Part shown: one piece after another, positions 37,686-50,682 of the stretch
Layout of the letters: each line of letters opens with the position of its first letter
How positions within the stretch are numbered: the stretch's first letter is position 1
The notes under the pieces: generated by a model
The model's database searches: none
What the model saw: the letters and a program-made list of their open reading frames with translations, nothing else
What the model was told of the DNA's origin: nothing
From: Euryodendron excelsum
Taxonomy: Eukaryota; Streptophyta; Magnoliopsida; Ericales; Pentaphylacaceae
Length of the DNA: 64,000 nt
Assembly: GCA_033060915.1 (NCBI GenBank)
Contig: CM065390.1
Coordinates: 20,472,501-20,536,500 of the forward strand
Direction: 5' to 3'
Made by a program: the position numbers and the translations under genes

Positions 37686-38633
37686 GGCTCATACCAAAAC
37701 CGACCCAACTAAAAAACCCAGAAGTGAAAGAACCAGTCTCTCCCCCAACCTAATCCGTTGCCGAGATTTGAAATTTTTTGCCACGTGTACATATATTTCA
37801 ACCGTTACGAGGGTTTGTGGATTTTCTTCAATTTTTATTTTTTATTGTTTTTTTGGATGGTCATGTAATCTACACCAAAACCTTAGGATGTTCATTGTCA
37901 ACCTTCTATTTCAAAAATAGATAGAAAATTCATTGTATCACACTCGGATCTACTTAACACAATACTATTCGTTTTAGACGGTAATTTACACGATTTTAAA
38001 ATGTATTGTATTAAATAGAGTACAAAACCTATATATATAATTCTTCATTTTACTTTTTTCAAGCGACATGAGATTTTTACTATATCTGATACACGACTTC
38101 TATCATGTTCAGTGCACCTTCTCTTTGAGTATGTCTTGCAAGAGTTCTGGCCTAATCACATGACCTTTTTTAATGAACAAATATATAAAATTTAACTATT
38201 TTTTATCCTAAAAACGTATATGTATTACACGCAAATTGAATTGAGAGTTTTTATATAAAATCTAATTACATTATATACATCGCAAAGTTTATTACATTCA
38301 TAATTTTAGAGTGATTTGAGAGAAATTTGTAGCGAATTATTAGGAAGAAGCATGATTTTATATATTTGTTCCATAAAAAATACAACGTGCTTGTTATATA
38401 TGAATTTTTTATCTATTTTTTAAACGAAAGTTAGCAGAAGGTTCATATTGCAACAAATTAGAAATGTAATAATTTAATTATTGTAGTTGAAACTAAAGGT
38501 CCTGAAATAGAATTTAGTATAAAATACAGAAATGCAAAGTATAATTAACCCTTAAAATTTTTCTTTCTGTTTGATTATACTTAGAAAAGGAAACCGAAAA
38601 AGGGAAGGGAAAAAAAAAACAATCACACACACA

Positions 38634-38676
<43 letters not shown>

Positions 38677-40038
38677 CTTTTTTTTTTTATTTTACAAAAT
38701 CAAAATGGGAAGGAAAAATATTTTTCTTTCTTTTTCTCTTGAATAAATGATCATGTTGTCCCTCAAACTTTGCATCAGATTTCAATATTATTAATGAATT
38801 TTGACTTCTTCTATTTAAGCACTTAAACTTTTAAAAGGAAGTCCATATGGTCCGTATTTTCAAAATAAGTAAGGAAATCTTTTAAAACTATAACTTAATA
38901 TTATTTTATCCTGATTCAACTAAAAATAGTTATATTTTCACCATCATAGAATTTAAAATTAGAGATTTGTTTGGTCAAAATTTTATACTAATCTCTAAAG
39001 TAACGAGAAAAAAAAATTTAATAGTTATAAAATATTATAAATCATCTCAAAATGTCTAAGAAAATGACCAAAATGATCTATAAAATCTTGTTTTTATGAA
39101 CCACCAATTATTAGTCCTGAAAAAATCAATAAGGTTTTTGAAACTATGTATTTGTTAACCCAAAACAAAATTTTTTTGTATTATATTATATCAGAAATAC
39201 TACAAGTGTTCAATTTAATTTTTTTGTCAAGAGTATTAGTATGAACTTACATTCTCACAGTTTAAGGATAAAATTTAAAGACTTTTATTTGAGCGAGTAA
39301 AGTAAAATTAAATCATAATTGAACAGATCAAAGTGTAATTAATTTTTAATTTTTTTAATTTATTTTAAAATATTAAACTAAATTAATTTTTCTTTAAAAA
39401 TTAGAGGACGTAAATAAAAAAAATTAAATTCACAAATGACATTAAAATATTAAATAAAATTAAAGAAATAAAATAATTATTTTCTATTTTTCCTTTCCAT
39501 TCTCTTTTATTCCCTCCTCTAAGCTTTAAGCAGGCTCTTAGGTTAGGTGGCACGACCTCGGGAGCCCTCCGAGGCTCATATGTGATTACAATGTGGACTT
39601 CGAACCGCGTTGTGATCCTAACTAGAACACGAGGACCACATGTCCTGGTGGTTAATAGCAAGGTAAATGCATTTATCTTAACTTGTCAAAGTACAAGCAA
39701 GGATGGCCAAAACCCTCAATAATTTGGGTTCTTGACCCGACTTGACCCTTAGGGAGAAATTCTTATCGATATTGGGTTAGGTTTAAGAAGCAAACAATTA
39801 AACTCGATTGGGTTCAAGTCGGTATCAAGGATCCCGATTAGGTTTGGATGGCGCTATAAAGTTAGAACAGATCACAGAAGTTATGCAGGAACTTGTTTAG
39901 TTGAAATTCAACCAAAGCTATAAACGTATTCATATACAGTATTCTTTTACAGCACTCCGACGAGTCCAATGCACTTCATTCTGGGATGATAGGGTCGAGA
40001 TCGACCGAATTAATGAACTGGGCGTAGGATGTTCCTAA
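37686..40038. other. Upstream flank of ORRM1 and intergenic DNA
   Basis: AT-rich and gene-poor. It contains a CA then CT microsatellite at 38622-38670, T- and A-rich stretches to 39480, and a short GC-richer patch at 39530-39650. No gene seen. The first hundred or so bases upstream of 37685 should contain the ORRM1 promoter, but no clear TATA box stands out. Confidence 0.55.
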
Positions 40039-41352
40039 TGTTAGGAATTTATACCAAAGCACATATTTTGTGTAATAATTTTAGTATTTATTAATAAATT
40101 AGTTATTTTATTTTAATGATAATCTGTGTGAGTAATATTTGCCTTACGTTATTTATTTAATAATTATGTATGTGTGTCTCTTATTCTATATAGTAGATGA
40201 TTTGGTATGTAAAGTACGGCTTACACACGAAAGATCAGATCATCGATTCTTATGAAATATAAGCTTGTAATTTATAGTCTTAGATGGAATTGAACACAAT
40301 ATCAGTAGATTGTAGTACAAGATTTTAATAGATCTGTTTTGACTATGGAAAACAGTATAGTTTCAACTCTTTACACTGGTACACTTTGTGTGTATTGAAT
40401 AGTATCGTGGTGAATTATTTTTATACTGACTATATAAAATAATTAATACATCATAATTATTATGAGTACTTATGCTCTTAATCCTAATATAATAAATAAA
40501 TGTAATATTTGATTGTTTTGTTGCACAAAATACTAAGATTATTTGTGAGTCAATAAACTCAGTGAGTTGGATAATAACATTACATATATAGTGAATATTA
40601 ATTATTGATGGAATTTACATCCCGGTATAGGGATTGATGATACTCCTTTAAGAAAGTTTGTAAGTTTTGATTATGTCAAACCCTGCAAGTGAATTATGAA
40701 TCTGATATATCAAATAAGTTAATTAGAAGGTCTCAAGGAATTAAATAATCTATTAAATTTAATTGCTAACAATTAAATTTAATAAACGGGTATTTGTAAT
40801 CTTAACGTAGAGAGATAAATAAATATTTAATAATATGAAACTCAAAATATAATTCCTAATATGACAGAGAGTACAATTATAATTCATTAGTGGTATAAAT
40901 TATAATTTACATAAATATGGATTAATTCTTGTTGGATTAGGAATCCTATCTGCGTAGGAAATTCTAGTCATACTAATTTTATGGTCCTTACCGTAACATT
41001 TATATATATGTACTCTAAGAGCAGCTAGGGTTACACTTACTCATAATTAAGAGATACACATGTTTGTGAGGAAGAGAAACCCTAGCAACTGTAAACCCAT
41101 TCTCTCTAGAGTAAGGCGTGTACGAAAGATATAACAGAAGTTCGAACAGTTGATTCATGCTTCTTGTTGTTGCTTATTGTTCGAGATCAAGGTAGAGGAA
41201 TTTTGAAATTCATACATATTGTTATTCGGGATCAAATTAGAGAGATCTCGAATGTATGATTCTAATCACGTAAATTAGGCTCTATTAATTAGATCAAAAA
41301 TTTTTGTATTATGCATATGCATTATAGTTAGAAAATTCCGTAATCCCTAACA
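40039..41352. mobile_element. Solo LTR, Ty1/copia type
   Basis: It starts TGTTAGGAATTT and ends AATCCCTAACA, giving the short inverted ends TGTTAGGR / YCCTAACA expected of an LTR, over 1314 bases. Flanking 5-mers are CCTAA on the left and CCTGA on the right, a probable target duplication with one change. No primer-binding site follows and there is no internal domain, so it is a solo LTR left by recombination. The orientation cannot be fixed without the internal region, although a GTACTCTAAGAGCAGCTAGG-like leader near the right end suggests plus. Confidence 0.85.
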
Positions 41353-43391
41353 CCTGAATGACAAGGGTCAACTGGTGAAGCTCTCAACGCCCCTTCATCC
41401 ATTGGCCTCAGGTGCTCGCACTGCTGCTGGATTTGGACACATCTCTAGCTGAAAAGCCAGATCTAAGCAACACCCACAAATCTATACAACACCCATAAAG
41501 CTTTGCATAAACCTTTCGTTTCATCTATACAACACCCACAAATCTCTGCATAAACCCTTCTCTCTCTCTCTCTCACTCTCTCATAACAACATCAACTTTG
41601 TTCTCAAGTTCTTAGGTAAATCAACTTCACTCTCTCTTCTTCTCGTTCTTGAATTCGACTCAAACCAACATCAATGAAACCCTCAAACCTCAACTATGGT
41701 CAGATGGTGTGAGGTTAGTTCATTTCGATTCAACTATGGGACTGATCAAGATTTTATAATTTCGAAACGGGTTGAAACGGGGTTCGATTCAACTATGGGA
41801 CTGATTAGGATTTTATAATTTCGAAACGAGTTGAAACTGGGTGAGGGATAAGTGGGTCAGGTTCAAGTTCGGGAGTGTGTTTGACTTTATAGGATGGGGT
41901 TGGGGTTAGACTCTCACAATCCAAACTCGTCCCGTTACCATTTCTAAGAACAAGCATTGCCTTCATCTTACCTTTGCAGTTTAGCGAGGAAATCTTATCA
42001 TATGGTCCTCAATAAGGCATCTCCATTTTTATATCTCCATATGGTCCTCACTTGATCTACACCCATGTTTGCCAAGGTATCTACACTATGCACACCGATT
42101 CCCTTATGGGATATTAAAGTTATATTTGGGTTTTGTATTTGTAGAGTAAAAAGAAAAAGGAAAGACCAAACATGAAAATAAGGTGAACAAATTTTAATTA
42201 ATTTATATAAGTAATTTCATTTCCGTTTCATTTTCTTTTTACAAATTCAAAATCTAAACCATAACCTAATGCTATATTTAAATCTTAAATTTATCTAGCC
42301 AAAAAAAAAAAATTGAAAAGGAGTTACAAACGAAAAGGTCATTTTTTTTTATAAAAATCTATTCTTTTACTTTTTGTTTTCCTAACTCAGCAAAAAGAAA
42401 TAATTTTTTTCTTTCCTTTTTGTTCCGCTCAAGAAAATAAAGAGAAGATGCAAAAAACTGACATGAATTCTTTGATGAGAAAACTAAACAATTGAAGAAT
42501 GAATATCCAGTTGCTCCATTAATCCCATTCCATCAAAATGTTCTAGACCCAATTATGTTATGAATAGTGACGTTTTAAGCCATCTGCATACCATTCTGTG
42601 GTTTATTAGGGAGATAGATTAAGGTGCAAGGGAATAAGGCTTGTTTAAATTTATAATAGATATAATATTAGTGATTAATTTAAAATTAAAATAATTAAAA
42701 TCACAATTTAAAATTAACAACCCTAATTTGTATTAAAACTCTTTAAATTGATAACATTATTCACGAAAGAAAAATAAAAAAAAATTATAAGTATAATAAC
42801 CTCACTTGATAGATAAATATTTTACTCAATTTTTATTAATAGTAACTGTTTGAATTAGACTGAATTACTTTTTAATTTATTCTCTTCCACTATTGTAATT
42901 TTTTTAAACAAAATTTAATTGTTTTACAAGTTGTGATTGATAAGTAAGACTCAACTTTTTATATATATATATATATATATATATTATAAAACTAATAAAA
43001 TAAAATAATTAATTAATTTAATCATAACGTGACATTTTAAAAATATAAAAGTATTTAAAAATAAACACAACTTTATATATATATATTTATATATATATAT
43101 AATTACATATAAATAATTCGTAATGCAACCCAATTCACAACAAAAAAAAAATCACAAATTTGATGGATTCTCATAATAATTATAAAGTCTAATTGATTAA
43201 TTTCACAAAGTAAAATGTAAAATATATTCAGTTTTACATAGCGCTAAAGCAAAGTCCCAACCTCCCCAATCTCCGACCAACAACGCATTGACAAACCAAC
43301 TCACCGCCCAATTGAAAAGAAAAATCACAAATTCAAAGCTCTCCACCGTCGGATCCAACCAATCGCCACGATCATGAATAAACGGCTGAGA
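41353..43391. other. Left flank of copy B
   Basis: From about 41607 it matches the window start. Relative to copy A it has a small internal tandem duplication around 41735-41830 (GGGACTGATYARGATTTTAT occurs twice). It also has TA repeats at about 42960-42982 and 43074-43100. No gene seen. Confidence 0.6.
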
Positions 43392-43898
43392 TCATATCTT
43401 GTCCAGCTTCTCGGACTTCACCACCGGATTGGCCTTGGCGATCTCCTCCTTCCCCAGGGCTTTGAAATCGAACGTGCAGGCGTGCAGCTCCGGGTACCTG
43501 TGCGACCCGCAGAACGTCGTCCCGCACCTGCACTTAAACCCCGCCAGCCCCACGCGCCGCCTGCACGCCGCGCACCTATTCGGCTGCGCCGCTTCCGAAA
43601 CCGCCGTCTGCACCACCGCCTCCGCCGGCGGCAAAATCTCGACGGCGGCGACCGGAATCTCCGGCAAAATCGCACGATCAGAAAAAACGGGACCGAACGA
43701 TCCCGATGACGAAGACGATGAAGCCTCCGTCAAAGACTTCTCGACGGCGATTTTAGCCTCGGAGGCGCGTTGTTCCTTGAGGCAGTGGTCCTTGTAGCAT
43801 TTGGAACAGAGGTTATGCGTGGTCGGACTGCCGAAGAATCCGCAATTGTTGGCGCAGAGCGTGTGCCCTTCTGGTTCTTGCCACTGTTCCTCAGCCAT
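43392..43898 (-). CDS. A20/AN1 zinc-finger stress-associated protein
   Basis: A single-exon gene for 168 residues. Plant stress-associated proteins of this layout (A20 near the N-terminus, AN1 near the C-terminus) are linked to abiotic-stress responses and ubiquitin binding or ligase activity. The A20 finger spans residues 15-34 with Cys15, Cys19, Cys31 and Cys34. The AN1 finger spans 109-141 with Cys109, Cys112, Cys123, Cys125, Cys130, His133, His139 and Cys141. A serine run (60-65) and an Ala/Val-rich linker separate them. The start chosen is the ATG at 43896-43898, giving the family-typical M-A-E-E opening; an upstream in-frame extension of 21 codons looks like 5' UTR. The GC-rich coding sequence stands out from its surroundings. 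The missing exons are not a fault: most of this family is intronless in its coding part. The copy-A partner is frameshifted. Confidence 0.95.
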   Translation of the reverse strand: MAEEQWQEPEGHTLCANNCGFFGSPTTHNLCSKCYKDHCLKEQRASEAKIAVEKSLTEASSSSSSGSFGPVFSDRAILPEIPVAAVEILPPAEAVVQTAVSEAAQPNRCAACRRRVGLAGFKCRCGTTFCGSHRYPELHACTFDFKALGKEEIAKANPVVKSEKLDKI

Positions 43899-44029
43899 CT
43901 TCTCTTTCCAGATCAAATCTTCGTCGAAATTATATACACACAGCGGTAGAATCTCCACCAAAATATATATTTGTATGTATATATGAGCGATTGATTTTGC
44001 TCAATCGCTCAATATTCAGGTCGAGAAAG

Positions 44030-46190
44030 AGAGAGAGAAAAAAAATCAAATTAGAGCGTGCAAAGAGAGATATGGTTATAAATCATTAGAAAGATTTATT
44101 GAATGGATCGCTAAATCGAGGGATATGAGGGGTTGGAGGTTGCGTACGTGAAGGAGCGATGACGGAGAGATCGAGGAAGTTTAGAGAGAGAGACAGAGGT
44201 TGGAGGCGGAGCGAATGGGGCACGGAATTAGATGCTGCTAAAATAAGGGAAAAGAAAGAAAGTAGGACAAAAGCCGAAAAGGTTAACACGAGGTCAAGTT
44301 CATGGTATTTTCCATGAGCTTTTCTTTGATTGGTTCATCTAGCTACGCGTCCCATTTGAAAGGGACAAATATTTAAGCTACCCTTATTTCCTTTTAATAA
44401 CAAGAAACATCTCATGTTGGACTCATCCTTCCTGTACTTTACTCGACTACTCAGTAAACTATATTTATCAGTTAAGTTCGGAACCATCCAGCTGAAACTT
44501 CAAAATAAACATTATAACAAAAAGAGTAATATTATAAATAAATTAATTTTTTAATTCAATTTTTCATTCACAAAACATAATATAGTGAGATTTCACATAA
44601 ATAAATACATATAAAATTCATTCACTTTGTGTATTATAAGTAAAAAAAATTGGTTAACGCATAGCATTTTTCTAATAGAAATAATACATAAAAATAAGAA
44701 AAGAAAGCTATCATTTTCTTTTCCCAAGCTCAATATCTTTATTTGCTACCCCGATTTCGCATACAAAATTTAGAAAATTTTAAATTCACTGGCATTACAA
44801 TTATTCAAATGAATTTTATTTTCCTGAAAAGCGAGCTACTCCCACATTAAAAAAAAAAAAAAAAAAAGGCTATGAGATATGGAAAGAATAAGAAATGGGA
44901 TTCTTAAAAAAATAGATAAAAAAAAATGCTAAAAAAATTAATCCTACACACTGATAAAATGATCTAGATCAAGTAGAATTAAACTTGATTAGGGCTAGGT
45001 TTTTATTTATTTATAATATGATTCGATGTCATTATTATTTTACACTAGAACATTTGTCCCAATCTGTGTGTATGATCGGATTTACAAATAAAAGGCGCAT
45101 GACAAGTAAGATGAGGCCAACCTCAAGCTGGTAGTTTCCAAATAAGAAATAGAAGGAGATTTAGTCTTGGGAATTACGTGGTTATGGGAAGATTCTAGGG
45201 GCTGGTGACGGGAGGGTAGACCTGTTTGCCTTTCTTTACCAAAACATCGCCACCCAAATCTGATTCTTACGCGGTGGATAAATTGAAAAACTAAAATAAA
45301 GTAAAATAAAAATCATACCAAATGAACTTGGTAGAGATTGAAAAAATGTACTAGCACCTAGTTCCAGCAAAATTATATAAACTTTATTATAATTACGGGC
45401 GGGCTTGGGTCAATGCTCTAATTGTAACTATATATATATATATATATTATATAGTGTAGATTCACGCGGACCGCCCTACATACTGATGGGTTCACCCTAC
45501 CTGAGAGGGGATTTTGACAAAGATTACTAGTTATATTAAAATAACTGATTCGGTTCTTCTTTAGTTAGTTATGGTGAAATTTTGAAAATTTCAATTCAAA
45601 ACCAATAGACAGGAAAGAGTCCGTGTCACTAAAATTTTGAATTAGCTCAAAGTGTATTATAACATATTTTGATTTAATGTATTAGAGTCTTCAAATTCAA
45701 AATGACATGGCAATTTATAAGACATTGATTAAGTTTTAAATAAAACCAGATCTCCCATTCTCACCAGGCACGAGCCCCAATCTGAAAATAGCAGCACCTT
45801 AAAATTTTTATTCTTTTTTGTTAATATAATAATTTCTTTGGAATTGAGAAGTCGTCCAAGGTACGTTAAAGGGGAACGGCGGGTCAGTGCTTTTGCATTG
45901 CTTTGGGGCTAAGTTGGGACCTTTACTTGGGGTTTCATCAATTGACGGACGATTTTCTGCCCCGCCACTTTTGACGTAACGAATGGTTCATGTTTTGAAC
46001 AAATTGTAATTTTATAATAGGATTCACACTTCTAAGGCCTCATTTTGTAGCTCTTGTAATTGGTATTTTTGTTTTTATTTTTTTCAATAATTTTTTTATT
46101 TTGGTAGACCGTTAGTTTATGCTTACCCATAAAAATAAAAATAAAAAAACTTGACATTTGGTTGAAAACAGTCTCTAAATACAAATTACC
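44030..46190. other. Copy-B-specific 2.1 kb upstream of the A20/AN1 gene
   Basis: Absent from both A and C. It lies 5' of the A20/AN1 gene, so the proximal part probably holds its promoter. It is AT-rich, with a TA repeat at 45430-45452. No coding sequence is convincing; a short frame at 44086-44289 begins with a hydrophobic stretch but has no other support. Confidence 0.6.
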
Positions 46191-46627
46191 CCTTTTAATT
46201 TGAACAAAAATCAAATGACTCTTCAATAATTTAAAAATGAACACATAGCTTCTTTATAGTTTGGATTTAACTGTAAAATAAATGAAAATCAGTAGAATTA
46301 ATAGCAATTCTATCACAGGGATGTTTTTGCCATTAAACTTATCTATAAAATAGATGGAATCTTAACAAATTTAATGAAATGAAAAAAAAATACCCCCGCA
46401 AAGAGTAACCCTTTATTTTGACATAAAGGAAAGATTGTCTTATGGATATTTTATTTTGGAAAGATAAAACAACGAAAATACCCCCGCAATATAATTGCCG
46501 TTAATCCTAAAGGTTTTTATACATTTTACAGTTAAATTCAAAGGGTTATGTATTTACTTTTCAACTATAAGAGAGTCATACGATTTTTGCTAAACCATAA
46601 GGAGTGAAGTATAATTACCCCTAACAA
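46187..46627. mobile_element. Foldback (MITE-like) element at the duplication-unit boundary
   Basis: The left arm (from about 46187) mirrors the right arm (to about 46627). Matching words on opposite strands include AAAAATC-x3-TGACTC and TTTAACTGTAAAAT. A GCAATT then a short G-run and TTTT word also matches. The right end reads AGTATAATTACCCCT. Related, partly trimmed copies lie at about 2445-2795 (A) and 59150-59560 (C). Both the A deletion edge and the B/C junction fall in the left arm. It is non-coding and the superfamily is unknown. Confidence 0.55.
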
Positions 46628-47252
46628 AAAGCTATAAGTTATAACGGACGGGTCCCAAATCACCAACTTTGTATAGTTTACAAAATTTGTAATAGGAAAT
46701 TTTCATTAAATGCCAAGATTGGGATCAAGTTCTCATTAAATTGAACAAAAGCAAGACAAGAACCACCCCACCCAAATTTCTAACAAAAAGCAAAGCTCCT
46801 AATTTATCGTTGAATTATGGTTATCCGACCCTTTCTTGATGCTGTAGCCTGTGGGGTGCCTTGTCTCTAGAATAAAAAAATAAAAGTGATAATTATAAAG
46901 GGAATAGTATATATGCATAGCAAAATTTTTTTTACAGATTACGGATATTTTATTTTACTAATAGAGTGGTAACTTAGTACAAACTATTGTCACTTAGATT
47001 TACAGGTTAAATCATAACAGAAGCAGTAATATACATTTTGACTCATATTTTTCATCATTCTTTGTTACAGGGTTAATAGCCAATTGGGTGTCCTACAATT
47101 ACTCCATTCTTCTTTCTGACATGGAAGAAGGTAGATAAGAAAAAACCCACGGGGAATGGCATAATTGGTGATTAATATTTACACTCAATTTGCCAGAGGA
47201 AAACCATGATCAGCCTAGGAGGCCTAGACAGTCACGATCTCGCTATTGTCTT

Positions 47253-50200
47253 TTATTCTAGAAGTGGTGCTTCGATACTTTCTGCACTGTCATTCTTTGA
47301 TGGTGCTTCTACCTTCAGCATGCAGGCATAACATAAAGATACCATCTGAAACAATTGAGCACTTGCAATTAGAAAAGAGAGAGAGAGAATGAGAGAAGAG
47401 AGAGAGAGAGAGAGAGAGCAGGTTTACCAAGCATACAGATGAGCAGATGAAACTGAAACCTTTACAGTTAAAAGGAGCATCGCTCGACAAAAACCAAGCT
47501 GAGGCAACATGAAGTCGACAATTAATTAAGCGAATTAATTTAAACAATTCTGATGAACAATTCATGACAGAATTACGAGAATGCTTAAACTCACATGTTA
47601 ATGGACTCATTGCAAATGGTGATATTAGATACGAAATTGATTGCACGCCAGCAATAAAAGCTTGTGCTTTTGCCTGCAATGTAAGTAAAATTGGGAACTA
47701 TGATCAGAAAACTCTCTGATCTCTAGACTTTCAACATAATTAGGCCTGCAGCTGAGACATCTGAGACATGCAGAATTCCAATGAGAACTGAATTCCATGA
47801 CAACAGAGGAAGTTCATCTTGAGAACTGAATTCCATGCAGAATCATTCGTCAAATACCCAACCAAAGGTGAGAATTTTTGACAACCAATGAGAACTGAAT
47901 TGCATGACAACAGAGGAAGTTCATCTCGAGAATTGAATTCCATGCAGAATCATTTGTCAAATACCCATCTAAAGGTGAGAATTTTTGACAAGTAACCAAT
48001 GAACTTGGCATTCTAATGGGGAGGGTTGGGCTCAGCCCCACCTGCCCCTAACGGGGCCTCAACCTCGCGACAATATAAAACCCAAAACTGTCCCTACCCC
48101 GCCTAAGCTAACCAAGAACAGGTTGGCTGGGTAGGGGCATGAAAGCCAAAAAATTAAAAACATTTTTCTCAAGAAAAAAAAAAAGAAAAGGAAAACAACG
48201 AAATCTTCCCAGAAGATTGGGGGGTGGGAGGCAGGATATCCTAATCTTTCCTCTATATAAACTACGGAAATTTTTTTATCACTCTATAATAACATGGGTA
48301 TTTATGGTATTTCAAAATATAATTGGAGAAAATTCGGGAAGGGGGGGGGGGGGGGGGGGGGGGGTGGGTTGGACAAACTTTACCTCGCAAAAAAAACCCA
48401 CTTCAAGTTATAATTTTCTTTTTTCCCCCCATGACCTATCCCTACCCCAGTTATGTAGACCCCAAACATTGTGGTCGAGTTGGGCACCTACTTTTCTGGT
48501 CAAATTGACATTCCTATCAATTAGGAGGGTCAAGGATATGATTAGATTTAGCATGTCAAAAATGTGTATTAATTAGACTACCAAAATAAATATACAGTAA
48601 AGGGCAGCTTACTGGGGGAGGGTCTTACCTCGTGTGCAGAAAGTAAATAACTAAATATAGATTCATAAATAAGAAAATCGCATAATTACTCTCCACATAT
48701 TGTACATGTAGGTGTGCTATGTAAACCCTAGTGAGGGTCTCTTGTGATAACCAGTATCTCAATAAAGCTCTCATTCTATTTTTCTTCAATTTTGACTTGA
48801 GGAACTGTGAAAAACTTAGTATTAGCACTAGTACGTTGAAAAAGATTTTGCAAACCCATAAAATTCAAGGAAAGCGAAATTCTCATTTATTAATGGTGGA
48901 ATTTTGGCTAGTGCATAATCCACCAACTCCAAGGGGGAATTAAGTGGGACTGTGGGGGGTTTTCCTGTCCAGTCAAGCATTCTTCCTGTTTTAAGCCTTG
49001 ATGCCTCGCCTTGGCTTTCAAGGGTTGGCATGTCTGAAACTTTTATGCTATTGCTTGGATCTTAAATTTATGGAGGGAAATGAAAAGAAATGGGAAATAA
49101 TAGAAAAGAAAGTGAAGTGAAAGAAGCTCAGTTCTTTCGTTTCTTTCTTTTTTTTTTTTTTTTAAGTTGTGTTAGGAAAATTAGAAGAAAATGAATGAGT
49201 ATTTTTTTCAAAAAATACATTTTTTATTTTATTACTCTTAAAAAAAATGAATATATATCATAATTTAATTTCCCTTCATTTTCATTTCCCCCAACAAATC
49301 TAGTATCTAAACATAAAGTTAACAAATCTTTATTCAAGTTAAAGACACCATATTACTCCACCAACCTGATCAGCTGAGCTTGATGCCTTTGATATAATAG
49401 TGTAACTCTGTCACATCAGAAAATTATATGGCAAAAAAGGAATTAGCATTGGCATTGACTACAGTGGATAATTACAGAATATTTCTACCATAACTGTAAT
49501 GCAAAAGATAGATATTCATTGGAAATAGTGCTTACGGAAGGTTTCACAAGAACATAAATGACTCCAAATGAAGCACCCAAATATGGTACCTGTGTTTTCA
49601 ATAATTCCCAGTCAACAACAATAAGATGATGCTCATACAATAAGGATAAGGTTTATAGATACAGTAAGTATTGAATGTTAATGCTTGCTGCTATCATAGA
49701 GATTTTAGTTTCAAAACAGAAAATAGCCACATATTAATTAAGTATATAAGAGTACATACCCAAGGAGCCCATGCTAAGCCATAAAACAATGCCTATACAT
49801 TAAAACAAAAAAAAATTCACTTTAATGAGATAAAAAAGTACTCCAATACAATTAAGTCCAGAGCTGCAAGAGGTTAAATTAAGTCAACAAAGGATAACTT
49901 ACACAAGTAATTGATGCAAGTAAGGCTGTGCACAGTATCACTTTCTCCCCAACCAATGGATTGACGACAGGAAGCACTAGCATCTTGAAGCATGCCATGA
50001 CATGAAACATATGGAAAGAAATTCTAGATTTACAAAAATTCCAAAAAGGAGAGTTCATATGCGCAATTAGGTTAGAAATTGAGAGCTCAGTCAAAGAAAT
50101 ACTTGATTTGGCTACAATGGAAATCTATGGGACAGTATTAGAAAACAAAAAAAAAAAAATTATTTACACACTGGCAAGTGCATCTCTTAAGTGTAGTAAG

Positions 50201-50645
50201 TGCATCTCTCTCAGCTTCAAGGGTACTGGAAGGATGGAATTCAAAACTACGAATTAAGAGGAACAGTGAAGTAAGATACAAATACCACCCTAAGTTCTGG
50301 GATAAACCTAGTTTTCTTTTTTCTTTTTCTTGTTTTTTTTCTTCATCTTTCTTGAATGGCTGATGAAGGAACTCCCACTATGAAAATGGCAGCCCCACAG
50401 AACTTGTATTTTCATTTAAGGACCTTCAATTTCTTATAAAGTCTTGAAGAATTTAATCATCTAGACAATCCTTCAACTTCTCACAACCAAGCATGGGATT
50501 GACTGAGAAGTCCAGTACATAATAAGCAGATTATAAAGTAGTAACAAGAAAAGAAAAATAAGTTTATTTTCTGTGGTGCCTTCTTGCTCACTAACCAAAC
50601 CTGGGATTGAAAGAGAACTCCGGTACATAAGGAGCAGATTCTGAA

Positions 50646-50682
<37 letters not shown>

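Noticed and set aside
39401..39661. Minus-strand open frame of 86 codons
   Set aside because: Partly low-complexity, no domain recognised, and no second copy to support it.
44086..44289. Short hydrophobic open frame upstream of the A20/AN1 gene
   Set aside because: It has a signal-peptide-like start but no conserved partner, no homologue I recognise, and lies in the probable promoter or UTR.
48139..48576. Open frame of 145 codons in intron 11 of transporter B
   Set aside because: It depends on the poly-G run and is not kept in frame in copies A and C.
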